Source: Hevea brasiliensis
Lineage: Eukaryota > Streptophyta > Magnoliopsida > Malpighiales > Euphorbiaceae
Direction of reading: 5' to 3'
Assembly: GCF_030052815.1 (NCBI RefSeq)
Contig: NC_079496.1
Span: forward strand, 66,081,652-66,145,651
Length of the DNA stretch: 64,000 bases
The notes beneath the pieces are model-generated. The model ran no database searches, was not told the DNA's origin, and saw nothing but the letters and a program-made list of their open reading frames with translations. This document shows, in pieces, positions 48,686-59,655 of this stretch; the first letter of the stretch is position 1, and each line of letters starts with the position of its first letter. The translations under genes and the position numbers were made by a program.

Positions 48686-49274
48686 TGGCTGCCACTAGCT
48701 TCTTCAAGGTATATGGGAAAGTTTTGGTGATGGGAATTATAGGTTTTAATGCTTAATTGGAAGGGTGATCAAGCTTTACAACTTGAAAATGGTGGAAGGT
48801 TTGCCAAAGAGTGGTTCGGCCAACTTGAATGGAGAGAAGAAGATGGCCAAAATTTTTTTTATTTGTTTTCTTTTTATCTCTTTATAAGTGGTTGTCTCAT
48901 TTTAATTGGGTGGAGAATTTTTAATTACATCATCCTTACATATTGCTTATGTCATAATTAGCTTTTTAATTTCATTTTATTTTGTTTTTCTTTCTTCTTT
49001 CTTTTACTCATTTTTAAATAAATTTTCATTAATATTTATTCATATTTTATGTCATAAACCTCACTTACTTAAATGGACAAGTTGGTCAAAAATCATCTCT
49101 GAAGGTGAAATGACTAAAATGCCTTTGTTTTGTTTAATGAGCTAAAATTGTCTGTATTGATTTATATAATTTTTCTTCTATTTCTTGGCATTCTATTATC
49201 ATCTAAACCTTAATAATCCTTCACTTGAGTTCCAGTAATTATTTCATAGGGTTTCCCAAGGGTCTAGGGTCGCT
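48686..49274 (-). repeat. Single-copy donor form of the satellite unit, in its native LTR context
   Basis: These 589 bp match the array unit end to end: 'tggctgccactagcttcttc', 'attataggttttaatgctta', 'gagagaagaagatgg', 'gtcataattagc', 'aaatggacaagttgg', 'attatttcatagggtttccc', 'ggtctagggtcgct'. Before it comes 'ccaattct' and after it 'aactatc', neither found between array units. The two bases CT occur just before the start and again at the end, so the unit boundary in the array falls on a 2-bp microhomology. Confidence 0.88.
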
Positions 49275-49505
49275 AACTATCTTTACAGCGCCTTCCGTTA
49301 GGACTACCCATCACCGTAGCTTTAGCTCATTTAACCTATCTCCATTTCCTTTCTTTTATTTTTCCTTAATTTTTATTGTCATTATTAAGGTTATTTATAA
49401 CTCCTCACTCTAGTTCAAATATAGTTCCAGATAATCTAGCTATCCGGCTAGACATTGGTCACTGGAACAGTAGAACGTACGAACTACCTAAAGTAAGGAT
49501 GTCAC

Positions 49506-49641
49506 GTTGCCTCTGCCTTTGCTGGCTAACTATGAAACTCTAGTGGCAGAACCTTGAACTGATCCTTTAGTAGTGGTAAGTGGCCCAAATCTACGGGCGC
49601 TAATGCAATCGTTAGCAAAATGCCCCGTACCACCACAGTTA
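49506..49641 (-). pseudogene. Gypsy gag zinc-knuckle fragment
   Basis: The minus strand encodes YYNCGGTGHFANDC (a CCHC knuckle) followed by SARRFGPL and TTTKGS. This corresponds to CYNCGDTEHFAKDY...SARKVRPP...TTTEGS in the gypsy gag at 59750-59860. The fragment is only about 45 codons long. It is fused in frame, at about 49641, to copia reverse transcriptase, giving a spurious continuous frame 49530-50027. Such a fusion is not a natural polyprotein order. Confidence 0.75.
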
Positions 49642-50906
49642 TAATAGACACCTATGGCATATGCGATATCCGGCCTAGTACACAACATTGCATACATCAA
49701 ACTTCCAATAGCCGAAGCATATGGAATCTTGGCCATTTTATCTCTTTCTTCAGGTGTCTTTGGAGACATCTCTTTAGAAAGATGGATACCATGTCTCACT
49801 GGTAACAATCCTCTCTTGGAATCAAACATGTTAAACCTCTTTAACACCTTTTCCAAGTATAGACTTTGGGATAAACCAATTATTCTTTTCGCCCTATCTC
49901 TATAGATGCAAATCCCAAGAATATAGGTTGCCTCCCCTAAGTCTTTCATGGAAAATGTATTTGACAACCATACCTTTACAGTTGTTAACATACCTATGTC
50001 ATTACCCATCAACAGTATGTCATCCACATATAAGACAAGGAAAGTGATAGCACTATCATTAACCTTCTTATATACACATGGATCATCCTCACTTTTGATA
50101 AAACCAAATGACTTAATGGCTTCATCAAAATGGATGTTCCAACTCTTCGAAGCTTATTTTAACCCATAAATAGATCGCTTTAGCTTGTGCACTTTGGAAC
50201 CATCTTGGGATTCAAAACCCCTAGGTTGTTCAATGAAAATGTTTTCTTCAATGTATCCATTGAGAAAAGATATTTTGACATCCATCTGCCAAATCTTATG
50301 ATCATAGTATGTAGCTATTGCTAATAGAATCCTATTTGATTTAAGCATGGCAACAGGCGAGAAAGTCTCCTCATAGTTGATTCCTTGCCTTTGGTGAAAC
50401 CCTTTCGCTACTAGCCTTGCTTTATAGGTCTCTACCTTTCCATCAGAACCAATTTTCTTCTTGAAAACCCATTTGTTCTCTATAGGTACAATACCTTCAG
50501 GTGGGTCAATAAAATCCCAAACTTAATTCTTATACATGGAATCAATCTTGGATTTCACAGCATCAATCCATTTGGAATAGTCTATATCTAATACAGCTTC
50601 TTCATAGGTAAGTGGATCATCTCCATGAACAACTTCTTCATGAGTGGACAACTCTTGTTCTTCTTCATGAAGGAAACCATATCTCACTAGTGGGTGAGAT
50701 ACCCTGGTTATTTTACGAGGAACAGCTGTAGATGTTTCATTAATAGGTGTAGGTTGACTAGATGGATCTATATCCATCTGATCAGTTGGTTGGTCAGAAT
50801 TCTCCAATTCTAACTCTATTTACCTTCCTTTGCCTCCTTCTTGAACAAACTATTGTTCAAGAAATGTGGCATCTCTACTTACCACAACCTTTTGTGATGT
50901 AGGCAA
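49642..50906 (-). pseudogene. Ty1/copia reverse transcriptase and integrase-RT linker, broken
   Basis: Copies element RNA into DNA when intact. From the linker inward on the minus strand: an acidic/polar stretch (50523-50807); the RT entry motif NKWVFKKKIG (about 50460); ARLVAKGFHQRQGINYEETF; WQMDVKISFLNG (about 50285); HKLKRSIYGLK (about 50165); the catalytic LYVDDILLMGND (about 50010-50040); then SLMYAMLCTRPDIAYAIG at about 49645. The RT core motifs are readable, but stops interrupt it, for example TAA after IYGLK and after SMYKN, where copia elements have Gln. RNase H is missing because the frame is cut by the gag fragment at 49641. Confidence 0.85.
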
Positions 50907-51850
50907 CTAAAAATAATATCCAAAACTATCTTTTGGATATCCAACAAATCGTCCCTTTTCTGATCTGGTTTCCAATTTATCAGTGTTCAGCTTTTTGATA
51001 TAAGCTGGACAACCCAAAATCTTAACATGCTTAAGACTTGATTTTCTTCCATGCCATATCTCATAAGGTGTGGAAGATACTGATTTTGATGGAATCCTAT
51101 TAAGAATATGCAAAGCTGATTTTTCCTTTCAAATACACCATTCAGCTGTGGTGTTCCTCGAGGAGTCAGCTAGGAAATAATGCCATGCTCTCTCAAGTAT
51201 TCATCAAATTTAGTACTCAAGTATTCACCTCCACGATCTGATTGAAGAGCTTTAATACTCTTTCCTGTTTGATTTTCTACTTTAGATTTAAATTCTTTGA
51301 ACTTTTCAAAGGATTCATGTTTGTATTTCATCAAATACAAATACCCAAACCTTGATTTATCATGAGTAAAGGTAATAAAGTAATGAAAACCACCTCTAGC
51401 CATTTCTTTAAATGGACCACATACATCGCTATGTATTAGCTCCAAAATATTTTCAGCTCTTAGCCCTTGTCCTACAAAGGGTGATTTAGTCATTTTGCCC
51501 TGAAGGCAAGATTCACAAGTTGGAGTAGGCTCGGAGCCCAATGAAGATAAAATCCCCATTTTCTCCAGTTTTTTAATCCTTTCTTCTGCAACATGACCTA
51601 ACTTTAAGTGCCAAATATATTTTGAACTTGAGTTGATTTTCACCATGGCATTGCATTCATTTAGATCACTTATATTCATTTTGTGTTTGTCATTATTATC
51701 CAAATAAAAAAGACCATCATTCATATAACCCGAACCAATATGTTTATTTTCAAAATAAATATTGCAAACATCATTTATGAACTGAAATTCATAACCATCT
51801 CTAGTCAAACTAGATATAGAAATGATGTTCTTAAAAAGAATGAGGTACAT
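50907..51850 (-). pseudogene. Ty1/copia integrase, broken
   Basis: Would insert the cDNA into the genome. Seen on the minus strand: a pre-integrase zinc region WHLKLGHVAEERIKKL ... CESCLQGK (HHCC) at about 51480-51620; core aspartates in IHSDVCGPF (about 51430) and LQSDRGGEY (about 51235); a Glu in NGVFERKN (about 51135). A stop interrupts after HGIIS (51170). Then a stretch of about 30 residues, usual between NGVxERxN and the LNRIPSK motif, is absent. The protein resumes at 50907-51113 with TPYEIWHGRK and GRFVGYPKDSFGYYF. It lies in copia order, upstream of reverse transcriptase. Confidence 0.87.
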
Positions 51851-52791
51851 GTAAAACCTTATTTAAATACAAAACATGTCCACACATGTATAAAGATTTA
51901 TCCTAAAGCTAAGGCTTCAACAGTTGAGCCATTGTCAATCCGGAGTCTAATATCTCGTTACTGCAAGCCTTTATTATTGGCTATACTCTGGGCAATTGCT
52001 ATTCCAGTGCCTATCATTCTGGTAGTGGAAACACTTTCCTTTGCCTTTGTCAGCTTTGGTCATTACTTTCTGTTTAGCTATTTTCTTGGAAGGACCAAGA
52101 ATTTGAAGTTTCTTTTTCTTATTGCCCTTCTTCTTGTTGGGCTTTCCAACAGAAGAAGATGCAATCAAATCTACCTCTTTTCCTTTATTACCCGGCATAT
52201 TCTTTTGGGCAATAACCAGCATGTTGAGTAAAACAGCCTAGGTGCATTCCTGTTTAGTCATATGAAAATTTGTCACAAAATTATCAAATGACTCAGGATG
52301 GGACTGAAGGATCAAATCCGTCTGCAATTGGAAATCCATGTTAAAAGTCAAGATGTTCCAGCTGCTCAATCAGCCGAATCATCTTGTGGACACGATTCCC
52401 AACATTTTGTCCCTCAGACATTCTCATGCGGAATAGCTGTCTAGATATCTCATACCTAGCATTCCTGTTGTGCTCACCATACAACTCTTATAGGTGATAA
52501 AGGATCTCACACGCACTTTGCATGTTTTCATGCTGCTTTTGTAACTCATTACTCATAACACTTGGCTCTCATATCATGCTCCTTCCAATTGTCCAAAGTT
52601 TCATGTTCCTCTTGAGTGGCCTATTGAGATAATGGACTAGGAACATTTGAGTCTAGAACATATCCTATATGTTCAAAGTTCAGGACAATTTTTAAATTTT
52701 TTAGCCAATAAGATAAATTAGGTCCTGTCAACCTATTGTGATCAAGTATGCTTGCAAGGATATTGGATGGTGGTGGTTTTTTTGTGCTCAT
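51851..52791 (-). pseudogene. Ty1/copia gag and protease region, heavily decayed
   Basis: The minus strand from about 52791 begins MSTKKPPPSNILASIL, a plausible gag start. Pieces WLKNLKI, NRNARYEISRQLFRM and GNRVHKMIRLIEQLEHL recall the copia gag (UBN2) domain, but several frame changes and stops separate them. A Lys-rich stretch with a degenerate knuckle CFHYQNDRHWNSNC follows at about 51985-52025 (Tyr replaces the second Cys). The protease active-site region downstream is only faintly recognisable (LDSG near 51930). The plus-strand frame 51683-52231 here is a shadow. Confidence 0.7.
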
Positions 52792-52852
52792 TATTATCAG
52801 AAAAATAACTGCAGAAAATAACCAGATTAATTAGTGAATGTGTCATGTAATT
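52792..52852 (-). other. Copia 5' leader fragment at the gypsy insertion point
   Basis: 61 bp upstream of the copia gag start with no coding signal, ending '...tgtcatgtaatt' where the gypsy LTR begins. The copia PBS and 5' LTR should lie to the right of the gypsy element, outside the window. A candidate target-duplication half is 'taatt' or 'gtaat'. Confidence 0.5.
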
Positions 52853-55800
52853 TGTCACACCCTACTCCTCCGTAAGGCATAACATGATCCCATAGTGTAC
52901 CTAATGAATTACTAACTTCGTCTATTGATAGCCCATTGAATACACTACAAGAGATTTTAAACCTTTTCTTACTTCTTTTTACAGTGGTGAGCATTATTTA
53001 CAGGTTTAAAATTTATTTTTTTTAACTGAAGTGAAACCAGATAACCCATTTGAAGTATTAACAATTTCTGCAAAAATTTTGACGGAGTGCCATCTGTATT
53101 TTGAATAAAACAGTTCTTCAAAAAACCTGTAAAAAGCACTTCCAATATTTTGTTCAATCCCCAAACTCCAATATTTAATCAACACAATATGTTTCTCAAC
53201 ATTTGCCAACTCAAATCCACAATAATTTTTCTAGTGTTTTCAAAAGCTAAGATAAAAGAAATATATCACAAATTTTACAATTTAAAATAATTCACAATTT
53301 ATTTTACAACTTCAATGTGCAATTTTAATTTACAATTTTAATTTACAACTGCTCAAAATTAAGAACAATATATACATACAATGAACATACATTAGAATAC
53401 AAAAAGCAAAATATGGTATACTCAATATACCCGATGATCTCTCAGTGTAGTACTGGCAACCTAGTCCACTGCCCTGTCAGTTTGTCTACCTGCGACAGCA
53501 ATGAAAAGCTATCGCTGAGCCAATGTCTAAGTGGTGCACAACATTAACACAATGCAACTTTAAATCACAAATCATAAGTCATATAAATAGTGGATACTTA
53601 AAACCATAGTTAAATTCAAAAACAGTGAATGTCATAAAGAATTTAAACTCCATTTCACAATATCACAATAAATATCAATAAATCACACATACAGCTTAAT
53701 CATGTTCCAAAGTCCAATTCGTCCCAAAAGTCGATGGCTAGTGAGGAATAACATAGCTAGCTAGCAATAATATGAGTACTCATCCTATTCATCCTCAACT
53801 GACACACACCTCAACACTTCAGTCAGAGAGGGAATTCAAAGTCAATTCGTCCCACTAGACAAGCTAGCGAGGAATTCAATTAATATACATGATATTTGTG
53901 GTTTCAAACCATTTACAATGTTTTTCAAGCAATAAGTATCCATCAAATATCCATTCAAACAATTTTCCACAATTTAAAACAATAATATACAAATAGTCAT
54001 AATTTATTTCAATTGAAAAATTCAAAAGAAATAAATGTTGTGCACAAACCTCCGATAAATGTCTCTTGGCCCTGACTCAGTGTTTCCTCCACTTTTCCTG
54101 AGTCTTTGCTAACTGAAACACACAATTTAAAGTTTTTCAGTACTCATTCATATTGTCTCTAATAATAAGGTTCAATAATTAATTTATTTAATTCTATTGT
54201 CTTTAGTAGTCAACTTTTAATGTCGACCTTTAATGCACTCTAGGGGAATAAGTTTTAATATTACCAATGTCACATTTTATAGCCTTTTAGTGTTGGTACA
54301 CGTTACCAAATTCATTTTCAAGTATATTGCATTTTATTGAAATTTACCGGATTTCGGTATACTAATTTGACCTAGTCAGATGACCTAGTTTCCTTGGTTT
54401 TCGGGTTTTGGTCAAAACTAAAAACTTATAGGTCTATGTCTTATTGCTCGCAGGGCAAAATTTTAGGTCATTCTGAGTTGTGTAGACCAAGTTATGGTCA
54501 ATTTACCAATGCTGAACAGAATGTACCAAAATGGTAACTTTAGGTCTTTTTTTGGTCACTTTTGGTTCGGCCAGTTTTTGGACCTGAATTTGTGCAAGCT
54601 ATTTGACTTGCCTATGGTTATTTCTGGGTGTTCGTGTCTTCATAAGAATTGTAGATATATGTCTTAACTATTCATGGTAAAAATTTCAAGTCAATTGGGC
54701 CTGTTTTGAGTAAGTTATGGTCAAAACACTAACTACTGCCTAAATGGTCAATTTTCAGGCTTTTAAAGCACTAATCCAAATTTAGTCATTTTGGACAGCT
54801 TGTAACCATTCTCAATATACACATTATAACACAAAATTTTTTCAAGTCCAATTACAATAATTAAACCACATGAACATACCTCATTTACATGTCCAAATCC
54901 AACAATTATATACATACACATGCTACCACCGTAAGCAACATAATTCAACAAACCAAACCATGAAACAACACATTTCAAACTAAACTTTAAAGTTGCCGAA
55001 TCACCTCATGAACACATCTCCTTCAAATTTGCTTTTAAGCTTCCAAAACCAATTGCACCATTACACATACACTTAGTATACATTGTCTAAATCATTCCTA
55101 TACACATAAATATTTACATCAACATCTTAAACTACCATTAACAAGTAAAAACAAACTAAATATGTCGAGTTCTCATGGCTGCTGAATTGGTGTATCACCA
55201 TTAAAACATCAAACTTCAAAAATTCCTCCATAAATCAACTACCCACAACATCCACTCAAAGTTTAATGAAGCAAGATTGAAAAATACACACTTACCACTT
55301 TTGAAGCTTGATCAAAACCTTACCAAACTTCTTAAAATTGCTATCAAACTCTTCCTTGCAAGGTGAGGATTAACTTTAATGAAGGAACCTAGTGAAAATG
55401 GTGGCTTAAGGTTGGTTGCATGGAGCTCTCTCTCAATCGGCCATGGAGGTTTCTCCCATTGAAGTTTTGGCTGGTTGTCCCAAGGTTGAAGAAGATAGAA
55501 TCTTCTGCCCAAAACTGATTAAAGGTCCACTTTGAAGGTGTTAGTGGAGCACCAAGGAAAGTTTATTACTTATTTAATCCAAGTTTTCTAATTTCCCACA
55601 TTTTCCTCATATCTTTTACTATTTAGATTATGTACCACCACTTTAATTTTTCATGAAATTTTCCAAGTGTAATATCATTTATTTTTAATGGACATTTAGG
55701 TCAAAAGACAACTCGGGATGTCAAATGACCACAATGCCCCTATTTGGGTTGCATTCCTGATTTTTCGGTAACACCGAGTTTTGTCGTTTTCTCTATTTCT

Positions 55801-56170
55801 CGTTTTTCTTTGTACTAATTAATGAATTTTTCTTTGACATTTCTAATGTCATTTATACTTCAATAGATGTTTATTTAAGTCTTAAAAATATTTTTCAGGG
55901 TTCCCCACGGTCTAGGGCTAGTTAACGGTTCACGCCGTAACTTCCCAGTGCGGTCACCCATCGCTATGGTTTTCGGCTCGTTTAACTTGGTTACATTTCA
56001 TTGCTATTATTTTTCCTTTTGTTTTTTTTTTGTTGTATTTTCTTTTCTTGTATTTCATTATTCTATGTCTCCTCACTAACTTTTAAATGTAGTTCTAGGC
56101 ATCCTAGCTGTCCGGACAGACACTGGTCACCAGAACAGTAGAACGCACTACCGAACATAAGGGTGTTACA
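52853..56170 (-). mobile_element. 3' LTR (3318 bp) of the Ty3/gypsy chromovirus
   Basis: Starts TGTCACACCCTACTCC and ends GGGTGTTACA, followed by a C-rich polypurine complement. Repeated at 61030 with mostly matching sequence (about 10% differences in the first 60 bp, almost none around 53450-53620). Inside: the motif 'ctaagtggtgcac' near 53530; repeated 'aagttatggtcaa' phrases (about 54490 and 54715); the conserved block 'caaatgaccacaatgccc' near 55725; and 'ggtctagggct' at 55910. A 66-codon frame on the sense strand (55312-55512) has a counterpart at 63488-63688; I do not regard it as a demonstrated gene. Confidence 0.9.
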
Positions 56171-56190
56171 ATTCTCCCCCCCCTTAAAAT
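56171..56190 (-). other. Polypurine tract of the gypsy element
   Basis: 'attctccccccccttaaaat' directly after the LTR end. On the minus strand it is an A/G run before TGTAACACCC, the usual plus-strand primer site. The 52 bp from here to the end of the chromodomain frame hold no feature. Confidence 0.85.
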
Positions 56191-56242
56191 AAATTTCGTC
56201 TCTAAATTTTACCTGGCATCAGTCTCTGAACAGCTGTGGGTG

Positions 56243-57600
56243 CTATCTCCACATATCCTCTTCACGTTCCCAAGTAGCTTCCTGGCTTGAATGATGGTTC
56301 CACAACACTTTAACCAGGTGTATCTGTTTATTCCTCAGCTGCTTCACCTCATATGCCAGAATTTCTACGGGTTCTTCCTCATATGAGAGGTCTGGATTTA
56401 CCTCAATCTCTTCAACTGATAGTACATGAGATGGGTCAGATCTGTACCTCCTTAACATGGACACATGGAAGACACTGTGTATCCTTTCTAGCTCTGGAGG
56501 TAATGCTAACCGATTTGCCTGAGGACCCACTCTTTCCAGAATCTCATATGGTCCGATGAAACAAGGACTCAGTTTCCCCTTTCTGCCAAATCTCATAATC
56601 CTCTTCCAAGGAGAAACTTTAAGGAATACCTTATCAGCCACTGCATATTCAATATCTCTTCTCTTCAGATCAATATAGGACTTCTGAAGGTCTGATGTAG
56701 CCTTGAATCGATCTCTGATCAATCTGATCTTTTCCTCTGTCTGCTGAACAATTTCTGGCCTAATTTCTTTCACCCACTACATCCCAACATAGGGGAGTTC
56801 TGCACTTTCTGCCATACAAAGCTTCATATGGAGGCATCCCAATACTTGATTGGTAGCTGTTGTTATAAGTAAACTCAATTAAAGGCAAGTGTGTTTCCCA
56901 ACTACCTTCAAACTCAATCACACAAGCCCGTAGCATATCCTCCAATATCTGAATTACCCTCTCGGTGGTCATGCATGCGTGGGTGGAATCTTTGTCTTTG
57001 AAGTTCAATCTAGTTCCTACGGCTCTCCGAAGACTACCCCAGAATCTAGAAATGAACCTAGGATCTCTGTTAGATACAATCAATACTGGCACTCCATGCA
57101 GTTTTACAATCTCATTTATGTACAATCTGGCTAATCTCTCCAAACTATAGTCCATTCGGACTGGCAAAAAGTGAGCAGACTTGGTCAGTCTATCAACTAC
57201 AACCCATAATGCATCATGACTATTATGTGTCCTCGGAAGTCTCATCAGAAAATCCATAGTTATCCATTCCCATTTCCACTCTAGTACTGGCAATGGATGT
57301 AACAAACCAGCTGGAACTTGATGTTCTGCCTTTACTTGCTGACAAGTTAGGCATTTGGAAACAAATTCAGCTATATCTCTCTTCATATCCATCCACCAGT
57401 AATGCTCTTTCAGTCCTCTGTACATTTTAGTTCCACCAGGATGCATAGCAAAAGGAGACTCATGTGCTTCCTTCATAATGATCTGTCTCAAGTCAGCATC
57501 ATTAGAAATGCACATTCTGCCCTGATGTAGTAGTAAACCATCATCTCTCACAGAGAATTTAGGTTTCTTGCCCTGCTAGACTTCTTTCAATAGCTTCTGA
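56243..57600 (-). pseudogene. Ty3/gypsy integrase with C-terminal chromodomain, frameshifted
   Basis: Integrase would join cDNA to the genome; chromodomains of chromoviruses are linked to targeting of heterochromatin. On the minus strand: HHCC zinc region (HESPFAMHPGGTKMYRGLKEHY ... CLTCQQVKAEHQ, about 57330-57470); first Asp in WITMDFLMRLP (about 57255); second Asp region reads SNRDPRF (about 57065), changed from the usual SDRDPRF; Glu in TERVIQILEDML (about 56945). The frame shifts at about 56765, then continues with FHVSMLRRYRSDPSHVL and the chromodomain core YEEEPVEILAYEVKQLRNKQ ... VKVLWNHHSSQEATWEREEDM (56243-56400). A TAG stop replaces Gln near 57578. Large LTRs plus this chromodomain point to the Tekay/Del group, by memory of the family. 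Confidence 0.9.
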
Positions 57601-58180
57601 TATTTTTCATCACTCTGAGTAGCCATTCTGATCTGATCAATCAACGCTGGCTGTACATGCTATGCAACTACTGTCTGTCCCTCATCATCAATCTCCAAAC
57701 TGGCATGTTGTGCTTTCAACTCATGTACCATGGACAAAGGAGAAACTCTGAGACTTGCTATAGTCTTGTGACTTAAGGCGTCAGCCACCATATTTTCTTT
57801 CCCTGGCTGATATTCTATTAATCAATCATAGTCTTTAATTAGTTCTAACCATCTCCTCTGCCTCAAATTCAATTCCTTTTGGGTACCTAAGTACTTCAAG
57901 CTCGTGTCATCTGTGTAAATGTAGCATTTCTCTCCATACAAATAGTGTCTCCAGATCTTCAGAGCAAAAACAATAGCTGCAAGCTCCAAGTCATGTGTTG
58001 GTAGTCACTCTCATGCTGTTTTAGCAGGCGTGATGCATAAGCAATGACATTCTAATCTTGCATCAGTACACAGCCTAACCCATTGTGAGAAACATCACTA
58101 TAAACTGTGTATTCTTTACCCGAGGTAGGTAAAGTAAGGACTGGAGCTTCAGTCAAACACCTTTTCAACTCATCAAAACT
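57601..58180 (-). pseudogene. Ty3/gypsy RNase H, broken
   Basis: Would remove the RNA strand during cDNA synthesis. Reading on from the reverse transcriptase stop at 58181: SFDELKRCLTEAPVLTLP; EYTVYSDVSHNGLGCVLMQD (the usual YCDAS-type motif is changed); a TAG stop; VIAYASRLLKQHE. Then comes a frame change near 57990 and, in the new frame, [20 protein letters not shown] and [20 protein letters not shown], with ENMVADALS at about 57790. The order between reverse transcriptase and integrase is normal. Confidence 0.8.
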
Positions 58181-59200
58181 CTACTGGCATTTATCTGTCC
58201 ACTGAAATTTTACATCTTTCCAAAGTAGCTTGGTCAGTGGAGAAGCTAACATAGAAAACCCTTTCACAAATCGATAGTAATATCCAGCTAAACCCAAAAA
58301 ACTGTGAATTTCTGTGATATTCCTGGGTGGTTTCCAATTAAGGATAGCTTCTACCTTGCTGGAATTTACCTTGATCCCTTCAGCTGACACAACATGTCCC
58401 AAGAAGGAGATTTCTTTTAGCCAAAATTCACATTTTGATAATTTGGCGTATAGCTGTTTCTCCCTTAAAGTCTACAGTACAATCCACAGATGTCTATCAT
58501 GTTCCTCTGCATTCCTCGAATATATCAAAATATCATCAATAAACACCACCACAAACTGGTCTAGATATGATCTGAAGATAGTGTTCATCAGATCCATAAA
58601 AGCAACTGGAGCATTAGTTAACCCGAATGGCATTACCAGAAACTCATAGCGGCCATATTGAGTTCTGAAAGTAGTTTTTGGAATACTCTGCTCTTGCACT
58701 TTTAACTAATAATAACCAGATCGCAAATCAATTTTGGAGAATATAGTTGCACCCTTCAACTGATCAAACAGATCATCAATGCGAGGCAATGGATATCTGT
58801 TCTTTATTGTCACCTTATTCAACTGTCGATAGTCAATACATAAGTGAAGAGTGCCATCCTTCTTCTTAACAAACAATACTGGTGCTCCCCAAGGTGACAC
58901 ACTAGGGCGGATGAAGCCCTTTTCAAGTAGTTCTTGCAACTGTACCTTCAACTCCTTCAACTCTACTGGTGCCATTCTGTATGGTGTTATGGAGATTGGA
59001 TCCACACCAGGCATAACATTAATTTCAAACTGCACTTCTCTTTTCGGAGGTAATCCTGGCAATTCATTAGGAAACACATCTGGAGAGTCATTTACTGTAG
59101 GGATGTCCCTTAATGCTGAACTCCCCACTTGGGTGTCTACCACATGTGCCAAGTATGCTTCACACCCCTTTCTGATCATTTTTCTGACTAGTGCAGCCGA
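58181..59200 (-). pseudogene. Ty3/gypsy reverse transcriptase, broken by stops
   Basis: Copies element RNA to DNA. Minus-strand motifs in order: [20 protein letters not shown] (about 58950-59005); [47 protein letters not shown], then TAG at 58703; [20 protein letters not shown]; the catalytic [11 protein letters not shown] at about 58510-58545; a stop at 58470; GHVVSAEGI; and [16 protein letters not shown] before a TAG at 58179. The stops at DLRSGYY* and DKCQ* stand where related elements have Gln. The catalytic motif is intact. Open pieces are 58706-59359, 58472-58699 and 58181-58402. Confidence 0.92.
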
Positions 59201-59655
59201 AATGACGTTTGATGGCAATAGCTGCCTCTCCCCATGTATTACCACATCATTGTACTGAGGGAGACCAAAAGTGATTGCCTTCAGTCTACAGTCAATCATA
59301 GCGTGATGCCTGGCTAACCAATCCATGCCCAAGATGATATCATAATCTCTAAAGGGCATTTCAATGAGATCAGATAAAAAAGTGTGTCCTTAGATCACCA
59401 AAGGACAATCTCTATACATTCTATTAACCTTGACCTCTTGTCCTAGCAGACTTGTTACTAGCACCTCAAAGTCCATTTTTGTACATGGAACAACAATGCA
59501 ATTAATGATGCTAGCACTCACATAAGAATGGGTAGAACCTGGATCAAATAACACAAATACATCTTGATTAAAAGTTGAGAAGGTACCAGCCACAACATTA
59601 GATGTCTCGGCCTTTTCTCTCTGTATCATTGCGTAGACTCTGACTGGAGCACTGC
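59201..59655 (-). pseudogene. Ty3/gypsy aspartic protease, broken
   Basis: Would cut the polyprotein. The minus strand has VFVLFDPGSTHSYVSASI, with the active-site Asp in DPGSTHS (about 59540; family form DSGATHS), and the closing motif [18 protein letters not shown] at about 59285-59340. A TAA stop at about 59390 falls between them (Gln position, LVI*GHTF) and another TAA lies upstream after NQSE near 59658. Follows gag and precedes reverse transcriptase, as usual. Confidence 0.87.

Larger units (their letters stand above)
45285..49505 (-). mobile_element. 5' LTR (4.2 kb) of the non-autonomous element, single-copy form
   Basis: Runs from TGTGACACCCCTCACCCG at 45285, next to the PBS, to '...aaggatgtcac' at 49505, the same ending as at 43906. 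Contents: an LTR start shared with the chimeric insertions; a stem-loop ctaagca/tgcttag at 45956-45973; a palindrome at 46102-46203; a long AT-rich middle (46235-48680) with no gene; one satellite-type unit at 48686-49274; and a tail 49275-49505 matching 43675-43906. Open frames such as 47765-48142 and 48749-49145 are not supported as genes. The outer end abuts a gag fragment; its target duplication cannot be checked because the other LTR's end is outside the window. Confidence 0.85.

Noticed and set aside
51683..52231. 182-codon plus-strand frame.
   Set aside because: Shadow of the copia gag and pre-integrase region on the opposite strand, where zinc-knuckle and integrase motifs are visible.
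55312..55512. 66-codon frame in the gypsy LTR, also at 63488-63688.
   Set aside because: Preserved in both LTRs because LTRs are copies of each other. It could be a leader peptide but nothing independent supports it.
58851..59258. 135-codon plus-strand frame, and others at 56353, 56965 and 58314.
   Set aside because: Reverse-strand shadows of the conserved gypsy polyprotein.
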